From Phycisphaeraceae bacterium (GTDB lineage Bacteria > Planctomycetota > Phycisphaerae > Phycisphaerales > Phycisphaeraceae): a DNA stretch of 5,873 nucleotides. The translations under genes and the position numbers were made by a program. The notes beneath the pieces are model-generated. The model was not told where the DNA came from. It did no database searches and saw only the letters and a program-made list of their open reading frames with translations. Shown piece by piece: positions 1 through 5,229 of the stretch. How positions within the stretch are numbered: the stretch's first letter is position 1; the number at the start of each line of letters is the position of its first letter. The stretch spans positions 1-5,873 of the forward strand of contig JAESSU010000134.1 of assembly GCA_016763955.1 (NCBI GenBank). The letters run 5' to 3'.

Positions 1-1723
1 CTAACTCAGCGAGTTGAATGTTCGCTAGATGGGGCAAAGGTGAAACCTCGGGGAACGTAAAGAGCAATACTAATCGCTTAAAATTCATCACCGCTGCTTC
101 ACGCTGCTGCCTAGCACCTGCTGCATCACTTTCGCGTAAACGAATCTGCACCAACTGGCGATGAAGCTCGCCACTGTCATACAACGCTTGGCAGGCAATG
201 CGCGTCTGCGATGCTGCGATAAGACTTTCATACTCATCTAATGCTTCATTGTGACGATTGGCTTTGGCAAGTGTCCGGGCAAGTTCAATGCGTGCTTGAT
301 AGCCATGGCCTTGACTCATCGCAACGACTTCACGGAAAGTGTCAATCGCCTGAGGTAGCTGGTTTTGTTCACGCAAACTCTGTGCAGCGAGCATCAATGC
401 TTTGGAAAGCTCTCCACGGCTTGCCTGCTTATTACCCTCAAGGATGGGCTTGAGATATCGCATCGCATCAACAGGTTTTTTCTGACCCATTAGGTACTGC
501 CCTAGCCAGACGAGTTCTTTGACATTCATGCCCGTGAGCCCGACGATTTTCTCCAACTTGCCCAACGTCTCAGCCGCATCCACGGACAATTCTGCTTGGC
601 GTTGAAGAATCGAAACCAATCGCAGCGCATTGATTTTCAAGGGCTTGGAAAGTGCTGCAATCGAAGCCGCTTGATGCAGATCAGCCAAAGCTTTGTCCGG
701 CTGTTTGAGTGCCAACTGTAACAAGCCTCGATAGTAAATCGCATCCGCACGGTAATGGTTCTGCGGGTATTTATCTAACAATGTGCTAAGTGTTGCCGTT
801 GCCGTCTGAAACTGCTTCATCTGAACCTGAGATAACCCCCGGCGATAGAGGCCTTCAGCTTCAATCAAAGGGTCCAAATTTTCAAGCTCAAGTAATTTAG
901 ATGCAGACTGATCCGCAGCTTCAAAACGCTTGATCTGATAATTCAAATCGACCAAACGAACCATCGCCTGTGCAATAGTGTCCGCAGGCAATTTGACCTG
1001 ATTTTCTGCAGAAGGATAAACCGCAGCATAGGTTTCATAATCGGCAACCGCATGATCGTACTGACTGATGTTTTCATACAACCGCGCACGCTGAAGCAAA
1101 GCCTGTGTGTAAAATGGATGACGCTGACCACTATCAATAATGGCAGACAATCTTGCCGCAGCGAGGTTGTTATCGCCTTGTTTTAGTGCAGCAGTTGCTA
1201 GCAAATACCCTGCATCAGCAAGGCGTGATGACTGAGGAAACGCTTTGCGGAGTTTGGCAATGGTCTGAGTCATGCCCCCAAACTGACCAATCTCAAACTG
1301 GCTGGCAGCAAGACGGTAAAGCACCTTGTCTTCTAAATCCGACCCCGCAGCAGCCGCAAGGATCGCACCAAACAATGCACTGGCCTGATTGTGATCACCC
1401 ATCGCTTGATACGAAGCGCCCGCAAGATACCAGCCGGTAACGCGGTCGTGATTATTTAAATGTTTCTTGTACTGTTCAAAAGCCGCAAGCATCTGGCCGT
1501 ATTGCTTTTGTTCATAAAGCGCCCAAAAGGCGCCCGTAATGGCAGGCCCCAAATGCTCCGAGGCAGTGTACTTGGTCATCACGACGTTGTAGTACTGCGA
1601 AGCCTGAGGATACATTTTTAACTCAAAAGCCAAATCACCGGCAAGGCGACCCGCTTCAGCAGAGACTTTGGGATTGTTAAGCGTCAGACATTTTTTAAGC
1701 GTCTGCAAGGCGTCGGCAGGCAA
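1..1723 (-). CDS. C-terminal piece of interrupted large TPR protein, open at left edge
   Basis: I read this frame codon by codon on the minus strand. It stays open for 574 codons from the TAG at 1724-1726 to the window edge. The translation is a chain of helical TPR-type repeats with the usual small and aromatic residue spacing. Examples are EGLYRRGLSQVQMKQFQTA and DAIYYRGLLQLALKQPDKA, followed by ALADLHQAA. No enzyme motif or membrane segment is visible. TPR arrays form superhelical scaffolds that bind other proteins; because the N-terminal piece carries an export signal, this part should lie outside the cytoplasm. It continues the frame of the 1801-2379 gene once one base is restored, so it is best read as the body of the same protein (at least 793 codons from the 2379 start). 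If it were translated alone, the first ATG is at 1613-1615, but I see no sign of independent initiation. The true C-terminus lies outside the window. Confidence 0.75.
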   Translation of the reverse strand, partial: MPADALQTLKKCLTLNNPKVSAEAGRLAGDLAFELKMYPQASQYYNVVMTKYTASEHLGPAITGAFWALYEQKQYGQMLAAFEQYKKHLNNHDRVTGWYLAGASYQAMGDHNQASALFGAILAAAAGSDLEDKVLYRLAASQFEIGQFGGMTQTIAKLRKAFPQSSRLADAGYLLATAALKQGDNNLAAARLSAIIDSGQRHPFYTQALLQRARLYENISQYDHAVADYETYAAVYPSAENQVKLPADTIAQAMVRLVDLNYQIKRFEAADQSASKLLELENLDPLIEAEGLYRRGLSQVQMKQFQTATATLSTLLDKYPQNHYRADAIYYRGLLQLALKQPDKALADLHQAASIAALSKPLKINALRLVSILQRQAELSVDAAETLGKLEKIVGLTGMNVKELVWLGQYLMGQKKPVDAMRYLKPILEGNKQASRGELSKALMLAAQSLREQNQLPQAIDTFREVVAMSQGHGYQARIELARTLAKANRHNEALDEYESLIAASQTRIACQALYDSGELHRQLVQIRLRESDAAGARQQREAAVMNFKRLVLLFTFPEVSPLPHLANIQLAEL

Positions 1724-1866
1724 CTACATCAGAACCTCAATACGAGCAAGGTCAAGCATCGCCTGCGCTTTAAGCGAAGAGTCGATCTTAATGACTTCCT
1801 TTAATTGAGTCGCTGCAGCGGGCAAGTTATTAAGCCCGCGATAACCCTTGCCACGCAGATAAAAAT
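1724..1866 (-). pseudogene. Double lesion in the TPR gene: frame change plus TAG
   Basis: Two separate defects break the TPR reading frame here. On the minus strand the sequence GATTTTTATC (T5 at 1865-1861) needs one more T to join the upstream frame to the downstream frame. The TPR pattern then carries on for 45 codons (YLRGKGYRGL to EVLM) until an in-frame TAG at 1726-1724, which would be CAG (Gln) with a single transition. Beyond the TAG the frame is clean to the edge. The indel alone could be a homopolymer sequencing error, but the stop codon needs a base substitution. The pair therefore suggests either recent gene decay or poor local sequence quality. A canonical -1 slippery heptamer (XXXYYYZ) is not present in the correct phase, so programmed frameshifting is less likely. 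Confidence 0.7.
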
Positions 1867-2379
1867 CGATGCTTTGGTATCCGAATCCAAGGTCTGCATA
1901 TCAATGGCTTCAAGCGCCCCGACTGCTTTTTGATGCTGCTCTAAATCTGAGTAAATCTGTCCCTTGAGAAACAACACCGCATGATCAGGCACGTGCAAGG
2001 GCGCGACATTCTGTTCTAAATAGCCAATGGCAGTTACATTGTGTCCCACATTCCGATCAAGCAACCCACGGTAATACAGGGCATCACCCTTTTTTTCATC
2101 ACCGGGAAAACGAGCGAGATACTCATCAAACGCCTGCATAGAAAGCTTGTATTCCTCACGCTGAAGCAATCGATACGCAAAGACAAATTGCTGGTGAGCC
2201 ACGGCATTTTGTGCAGAAGCAGAGGGCGTAAACAGACCCGCAAAAGCAAAAGCCAACAACACGGCTGCCAATCGCATCACGCTAAAACCAACCCGTGAGA
2301 ATCCATCTGCGATGGCTTGCTGCGGCTTGGGGACACTGGGGGCAAGGTAAGCTAAGGGTTCTAGGAGGGCTTGAATCAT
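1801..2379 (-). CDS. N-terminal piece of large exported TPR protein (frameshifted)
   Basis: This is the third gene of the ExbB-ExbD-TPR operon, starting 5 nt after the ExbD stop codon, a spacing that suggests translational coupling. The ORF has 192 residues. A hydrophobic export signal lies at residues 35-56 (MRLAAVLLAFAFAGL, then an SASA-type cleavage site before QNAV). TPR-like helices follow, such as the stretch around DALYYRGLLDRNVG at about residues 100-115. The 34 residues before the signal are unusual for a signal peptide, so the real start may be the ATG at 2275-2277; neither start has a strong Shine-Dalgarno sequence. The last 19 or so residues (ICVARVIAGL and onward) do not look like TPR sequence. 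In the neighbouring frame the repeat continues as YLRGKGYRGLNNLPAA, so the stop at 1801 follows a frame change in the T5 run at 1861-1865. Family known: TPR scaffold. Partner inferred from context: the ExbB/ExbD motor. Confidence 0.8.
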   Translation of the reverse strand: MIQALLEPLAYLAPSVPKPQQAIADGFSRVGFSVMRLAAVLLAFAFAGLFTPSASAQNAVAHQQFVFAYRLLQREEYKLSMQAFDEYLARFPGDEKKGDALYYRGLLDRNVGHNVTAIGYLEQNVAPLHVPDHAVLFLKGQIYSDLEQHQKAVGALEAIDMQTLDSDTKASIFICVARVIAGLITCPLQRLN

Positions 2380-2384
2380 TGCGT

Positions 2385-2807
2385 TTACAACTCGCTTTGA
2401 AGTTTGGATGTTGCGATGCTGATGTTATTTAGGCCCGCTGCTCGAGCCACGTCCATCACCTGTACTGCTAGACCAAAGGGAGCCCCCTTGTCACCACGGA
2501 CGACAACCGTTTCATTGGGAAACTGTTGGGCAAGCTTAATCATGATCGTTTGAAGGGCTGTCATTTGATACTGGCGGTCACCAATATAAACATCACCTTT
2601 TTCAGTGACGGTCACAATAATCGGCGTTTTGGATTTAGCGGCTGTTGCAGTTTGCGTACCCGGCAGTGAGATATCGATCTGTTTATCCTGCTCACGGAAA
2701 ACCGAGACGGTCATAAAAAAGACCAGTAGCAAAAACAGCATATCCACCATGCCTGCCATCGGCAGAATAGGCTGGGAGCGACCTGTTGATTCGGAAGAGA
2801 AACTCAT
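2385..2807 (-). CDS. ExbD/TolR-family biopolymer transport protein
   Basis: This is the small single-span subunit of a proton-driven inner-membrane motor; in this family it works with the ExbB/TolQ channel and passes energy to a periplasmic partner. The 140-residue length is normal for ExbD/TolR. A short cytoplasmic N-terminus leads into one membrane helix at about residues 15-36 (PMAGMVDMLFLLLVFFMTV). Its Asp22 sits where the family has the essential proton-carrying aspartate. The periplasmic domain follows, with the usual strand-rich pattern (PIIVTVTEKGDVYIGDR; later ETVVVRGDKGAPFGLAVQV; LNNISIATSK). The start codon overlaps the ExbB stop in an ATGA junction, with a purine-rich GGGGTGAGG just upstream. 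Sequence alone cannot tell ExbD from TolR; the absence of TonB, TolA or Pal genes here leaves both open. There is only one ExbD copy in the visible operon. Confidence 0.93.
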   Translation of the reverse strand: MSFSSESTGRSQPILPMAGMVDMLFLLLVFFMTVSVFREQDKQIDISLPGTQTATAAKSKTPIIVTVTEKGDVYIGDRQYQMTALQTIMIKLAQQFPNETVVVRGDKGAPFGLAVQVMDVARAAGLNNISIATSKLQSEL

Positions 2808-3562
2808 GCCTCACCCCGCTTCATGTGGTCCGCTAAGGAGTGAGCCACTTCTTCAGCCACAGCCAGACTGCGGGTTAGACGACTTTTGACAATGGAATAA
2901 CAGAAGGTCGCAAAAATGGCGACGATCAAACCAAACATCGTTGTTGCCATCGCTGCACCAATGCTTGTCGTTAAAGCACTCGATGAGGCACTTAGTGATT
3001 CAAACTTCATAGCAAAGAATGCGTTGATCATGCCCACGACCGTTCCGAGCAAACCAAGCATCGGTGCGACGTTGGCAATGTCTGCTAAGTAACTCACTCG
3101 GTTCCAGAGAATGTCCGAGCGCCGTTTGCCTTCGGAGTCCACCATGTCCATGATCACGGAATGGTCTTTGCTTGAGTTTTCAACACAGCGTTGAATCACC
3201 GAAGCGATAAAAATTTTCTGATGACTGCGACAGAAGGTTGCTGCTTCATCAAATTTTTTAGCGAGTACCAGCTTATTCACATCGTCTACAAAACGCTGAG
3301 GAGCGAGTGTGCTGGTGTTGATCGTGGTGACAAAGAACAGGAAGAAGACGACTGCAAAAACTGAGAGCAGAAGAATCAGGCCGTTGATCACGGGGCTGGT
3401 ATTAAAAAGCTCAATCATGGTTGGCCCTTGCCCGGTCGTGGCATCGATTCCTGAAACTTCGGAAGCGGCCATAAGTGCTGTGGCAGAGAGTGTGATGATC
3501 AAACCCATCGCCAGTCCGACCATGCTCATTGGAAATCGGCCGGTAGTGGTACGTTGCTTCAT
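2804..3562 (-). CDS. MotA/TolQ/ExbB-family proton channel protein
   Basis: This is the channel subunit of the ExbB-ExbD motor, which uses the proton gradient to drive work in the periplasm or at the outer membrane. The protein has 252 residues. An N-terminal hydrophobic stretch (residues 14-33, ending in an A-rich region) may be a cleaved signal peptide, an extension that E. coli ExbB lacks. The first core helix lies at about 58-80. A cytoplasmic region at 85-155 contains LAKKFDEAATFCRSH. The family signature is the second helix, APMLGLLGTVVGMINAF (166-182), followed by the third at about 202-225 (AAMATTMFGLIVAIFATF). Thr174 and Thr208 align with the channel-lining threonines known from E. 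coli ExbB TM2 and TM3. The ATG at 3560-3562 is preceded by AAGG about 10 nt upstream. It is the first gene of the operon with ExbD and the TPR protein, probably read from the -10 box at 3668-3673. Confidence 0.93.
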   Translation of the reverse strand: MKQRTTTGRFPMSMVGLAMGLIITLSATALMAASEVSGIDATTGQGPTMIELFNTSPVINGLILLLSVFAVVFFLFFVTTINTSTLAPQRFVDDVNKLVLAKKFDEAATFCRSHQKIFIASVIQRCVENSSKDHSVIMDMVDSEGKRRSDILWNRVSYLADIANVAPMLGLLGTVVGMINAFFAMKFESLSASSSALTTSIGAAMATTMFGLIVAIFATFCYSIVKSRLTRSLAVAEEVAHSLADHMKRGEA

Positions 3563-3648
3563 GATTCAATTACCTTGTGTTCAATTGTCTTGTCAAAGTC
3601 CGCAGCAGGTGCAGGGGGACATCCCCACGTATCAATGCCCGGCAGATG

Positions 3649-3663
3649 GGATCGATCTGATCC
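3649..3663. promoter_or_regulatory. GGATC-N5-GATCC inverted repeat near predicted transcript start
   Basis: A 15-bp interrupted palindrome (5-bp arms, 5-nt centre that itself contains GATC) lies 5 to 20 nt downstream of the TATAAT box in the minus-strand direction. It could be an operator or a hairpin at the 5' end of the ExbB mRNA. The arms are short, so chance is possible. Confidence 0.25.
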
Positions 3664-3667
3664 AACT

Positions 3668-3707
3668 ATTATAAAACGTCCGTTACCCCGGAATCTCCCC
3701 TAGATTC
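3668..3707 (-). promoter_or_regulatory. Candidate promoter of the ExbB-ExbD-TPR operon with dyad over -35
   Basis: The minus strand shows a perfect TATAAT at 3673-3668, which would start transcription near 3661 and leave a leader of about 100 nt before the ExbB ATG. At 16 to 18 nt upstream there is no TTGACA-like box. Instead a perfect inverted repeat GAATCT-CCCCT-AGATTC (plus-strand 3691-3707) begins 18 nt upstream of the -10 box, exactly covering the -35 position. This arrangement fits an activator or repressor site. It is an inference from sequence only. Confidence 0.45.
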
Positions 3708-3832
3708 ACTTCCAGACTAACGAGTGTAAATCTCAAGGTTCACCTTTGCCGTCTCCAAGTCAGCTTAGGCTTGGCTATTGTATGTCGATAAGGGGATGTT
3801 GCAAGAATGAACAGCGATCATCACGAGAATTG

Positions 3833-3849
3833 ATAGGCGATAAGCCTAT
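3833..3849 (-). terminator. Weak hairpin downstream of the 112-residue gene
   Basis: ATAGGC-N5-GCCTAT forms a perfect 6-bp stem about 90 nt after the stop codon at 3939. On the minus strand it is followed by CAATTCTC rather than a T run, so it is not a convincing intrinsic terminator. It may only stabilise the mRNA end or be a chance structure. Confidence 0.2.
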
Positions 3850-3938
3850 TTGAGACCGCGATTGTTTATGCCACAAAAAAGACAGAATCACAAAGATCAG
3901 ACAAGCAGCAAAACAGGCAAGCCATTCAAAACAACACC

Positions 3939-4277
3939 TTAACGTGAAGAACGACTGCCACCACCGGTCGAACCACAGCTGGCAGCAATATTGCCAAAAA
4001 TACGTGCCAGATTGACATTTTGCACCAACCGGAGTTGATTCCGTGTCAGATCCGTCCTGTAAATTAGCAATCGCTGGCTGGTGTCTTCCAAAATGCAAAG
4101 CACCTCTTCACCATTACGAGACTTAAGTGTCATCGCACTCACAGGTGTGTCATGGATCACCATGGAAGCCTGTGCTTGGGAGAGAATGTCATGGGACTGA
4201 AGTTGAATCAAGAGAATTGCAGCCAGCACAAAAGCCGACGCGAGCAAGGCATAACAGGCCTGGGTAGTTCTGTTCAT
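3939..4277 (-). CDS. Small membrane-anchored protein, paralogue of the upstream gene
   Basis: The protein has 112 residues and no function I can name. One hydrophobic helix at residues 8-26 (CYALLASAFVLAAILLI) is probably an uncleaved membrane anchor, with the rest outside the cytoplasm. A compact strand-like core follows at about 57-96 (EEVLCILEDTSQRLLIYR, then QLRLVQNVNLARIF), and the C-terminus is a Gly/Ser-rich tail (STGGGSRSS). I chose the ATG at 4275-4277 because AAAGGA lies 9 nt upstream; a longer frame reaches back to 4325 but would overlap the previous gene. The gene starts 25 nt after the 93-residue gene and shares its layout and core pattern (V-L-x-I-L-E, R-L-L, R-L), so the two are likely tandem duplicates. 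Together with the neighbouring motor genes it may belong to an envelope complex, but this rests only on position. Confidence 0.72.
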   Translation of the reverse strand: MNRTTQACYALLASAFVLAAILLIQLQSHDILSQAQASMVIHDTPVSAMTLKSRNGEEVLCILEDTSQRLLIYRTDLTRNQLRLVQNVNLARIFGNIAASCGSTGGGSRSSR

Positions 4278-4302
4278 ATTTGCGTATCCTTTGAGCTGGG
4301 GG

Positions 4303-4584
4303 TTAATTACCTCGAAGTGCACCAATCATGGTGGTCCCACCAATGACTTTCCACGAATCGTCTGATGCATTGTAAAAACCTGCCACAACGCGTGTGGTAT
4401 TCATCTCTATAAGATAAATGACATCCTGCTGACTACGGCCAGTCGTTGGGCCGGAGACCATCAAGTACTTAGCTGCGGCAAATCCTTGTGCATTAGCAGG
4501 TGCAGGGGCTAATGAAACCAAAGCCAAAGCTAATAGCAGAACAACATTTAGTGCGATCAACGCAGGAATCGAGCGTTTATTCAT
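4303..4584 (-). CDS. Small exported protein, paralogue of the downstream gene
   Basis: The protein has 93 residues and its family is not named by me. A typical signal peptide covers residues 1-32: NKR at the start, a long Leu/Ala/Val core, and a likely cleavage after ANA before QGF. The mature part is only about 61 residues, with a strand-rich core (DVIYLIEMNTTRVVAGFY at 54-71, then WKVIGGTTMIGALRG). The start is well fixed by AGGAGG placed 6 nt before the ATG, the best ribosome binding site in the window. The core lines up without gaps against residues 58-96 of the next gene, with few identities but the same alternation of hydrophobic residues and shared V, E and R positions. A conserved small family duplicated beside a motor operon would suit an accessory role; this is inference. 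Confidence 0.78.
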   Translation of the reverse strand: MNKRSIPALIALNVVLLLALALVSLAPAPANAQGFAAAKYLMVSGPTTGRSQQDVIYLIEMNTTRVVAGFYNASDDSWKVIGGTTMIGALRGN

Positions 4585-4631
4585 CGTGATCCTCCTGTGA
4601 AATTAAACCATTATGACCCAGCCAAGGTTGC

Positions 4632-4661
4632 ATTAAATCGAGCGTGAGACCCAAAAACCAA
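4632..4661 (-). promoter_or_regulatory. Candidate promoter for the two small paralogues
   Basis: On the minus strand TTGGTT (4661-4656) and TTTAAT (4637-4632) are separated by 18 nt. The -10 matches the consensus at 5 of 6 positions and the -35 at 3 of 6. A leader of roughly 40 nt would run to the ATG at 4584. It would allow the pair to be expressed apart from the 65-residue gene, which lies about 200 nt upstream. Weak support. Confidence 0.25.
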
Positions 4662-4673
4662 ATGGGAAACAAC

Positions 4674-4729
4674 ACCCCAACAACCGACCCAAATCTCAGA
4701 CTAATGAATCATACCCTCAATAACCGACC
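4674..4729. repeat. Imperfect 16-bp direct repeat spaced 40 bp
   Basis: CCCCAACAACCGACC-like sequence at 4674-4689 recurs at 4714-4729 as CCCTCAATAACCGACC, with 13 of 16 positions equal. The start-to-start distance is 40 bp, close to four helical turns. It lies upstream of the candidate promoter at 4632-4661, so it could be a pair of binding sites for a regulator, but the match is modest. Confidence 0.25.
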
Positions 4730-4773
4730 AGCGGGGCTGATGTTCCCAAGGAAAATCCAAGGAAGACTTCCAA

Positions 4774-4782
4774 GGGGGGGGG
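4774..4782. repeat. G9/C9 homopolymer just after a stop codon
   Basis: Nine consecutive G on the plus strand (C9 on the coding strand) lie immediately downstream of the TAA of the 65-residue gene. Being outside the reading frame, a length change would not alter that protein. It may be a slippage-prone site or a sequencing weak point. Confidence 0.6.
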
Positions 4783-4980
4783 TTAGTCTTGGTGGCTGCG
4801 TCGTGAACTCCAGATACTAGCCACAATAATGGCCAGTGAGAGAATGAACGCCAAAAACAATGCCAGCCCATTGCCCTTTTCAGGTGCCTTGTCCACACTT
4901 AAGGCTTGAGCCCAAAGAGGAGAAGCCGTCAGCAGGCAAGTCAACATAACGATAATGGATTGCAGATGTTTCACACGCAT
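4783..4980 (-). CDS. 65-residue membrane protein with signal peptide and C-terminal helix
   Basis: This short gene has no name I can give. Residues 1-26 form a signal peptide (MRVKHL, hydrophobic core, then SPLWAQA as a likely cleavage site). A polar linker of about 12 residues follows (LSVDKAPEKGNG), then one strong membrane helix at about 39-57 (LALFLAFILSLAIIVASIW). The tail is basic and polar (SSRRSHQD). The expected topology is a tiny periplasmic N-terminus with the charged tail in the cytoplasm. The ATG at 4978-4980 gives a textbook signal peptide, although no Shine-Dalgarno sequence is evident before it; a GTG at 5074-5076 would add 32 residues that do not look like protein. It is followed by two small exported genes and the motor operon on the same strand. 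A run of nine C follows its stop codon directly. Confidence 0.68.
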   Translation of the reverse strand: MRVKHLQSIIVMLTCLLTASPLWAQALSVDKAPEKGNGLALFLAFILSLAIIVASIWSSRRSHQD

Positions 4981-5150
4981 GATGATACGACAGGGGTCCG
5001 CAAGGTTCAAGATACAAATGTTGAAAATAGATTTAAGAGTGTGGCAGCCAAAAGACAGATCACTAGACCGCCCCACTTGTTAGGGCATTTTGCATCATTA
5101 TCTCCCCTTCCGTAGGAACTGCTTGCGACACTTCCTATCGCTTTTGTCAC

Positions 5151-5197
5151 AAAAAAAGCGAAGGCTGCCCATAGAGGCAACCTTCGCATTATTTTTT
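5151..5197. terminator. Intrinsic terminator, apparently bidirectional
   Basis: A hairpin at 5158-5187 has a 12-position stem with one mismatch (GCGAAGG pairs with CCTTCGC, then TGCC with GGCA) and a 6-nt loop. On the minus strand it is followed by seven T (5157-5151), the classic end of a Rho-independent terminator, 43 nt after the stop of the PEP-CTERM gene. On the plus strand it is followed by ATTATTTTTT, so it could also stop transcripts from the other side. It isolates the PEP-CTERM gene from the downstream small genes. Confidence 0.88.
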
Positions 5198-5229
5198 ACC
5201 GCGTGCTATTTAGATTTTTGTGATCAACT

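Larger units (their letters stand above)
3563..3938. other. 376-bp non-coding gap upstream of the ExbB operon
   Basis: No supported gene lies here. Reading on the minus strand, it holds a weak 6-bp hairpin (3833-3849) after the 112-residue gene, then an AAGGT-TC-ACCTT dyad (3735-3746), a GAATCT-N5-AGATTC dyad (3691-3707), a perfect TATAAT (3668-3673), a GGATC-N5-GATCC dyad (3649-3663) near the expected transcript start, and a GGGG-N4-CCCC hairpin (3615-3626) in the expected leader. The number of small dyads in so short a stretch suggests regulation rather than random spacer, though each is short. It separates the small-gene group from the motor operon, which may therefore be transcribed separately. 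Confidence 0.6.

Noticed and set aside
1153..1440. A 95-residue plus-strand frame rich in Gln, Pro and Trp.
   Set aside because: It lies opposite the open TPR frame, and its composition is what the antisense of Ala/Gln/Leu-rich TPR sequence produces.
1861..1866. Programmed -1 frameshifting at the T5 run in the TPR gene.
   Set aside because: The codon phase (ATT TTT ATC) does not give a canonical XXXYYYZ slippery site, and the new frame meets a TAG 45 codons later, so recoding would not yield a full product.
3775..3938. A minus-strand frame encoding a hydrophobic stretch (CFEWLACFAACLIFVILSF) just past the 112-residue gene, which could be a separate small membrane protein or a frameshifted C-terminal helix of that gene.
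   Set aside because: The frame has no ATG or GTG start with a ribosome binding site near the hydrophobic part. The paralogous 93-residue protein ends at the matching point, so no extension is expected.
4756..4782. Possible terminator after the 65-residue gene (GGAAG-A-CTTCC).
   Set aside because: The one-nucleotide centre cannot form a hairpin loop without breaking pairs, and no T run follows on the minus strand.
4701..4898. A 65-residue Trp-rich minus-strand frame overlapping the end of the signal-peptide protein.
   Set aside because: It overlaps the better-supported 65-residue gene in another frame and crosses the C9 tract; it shows no ribosome binding site or protein-like pattern.
5007..5189. 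A 60-residue minus-strand frame with hydrophobic ends between the terminator and the 65-residue gene.
   Set aside because: Its first codons lie inside the terminator hairpin, it has no ribosome binding site, and its sequence does not resemble a folded protein.
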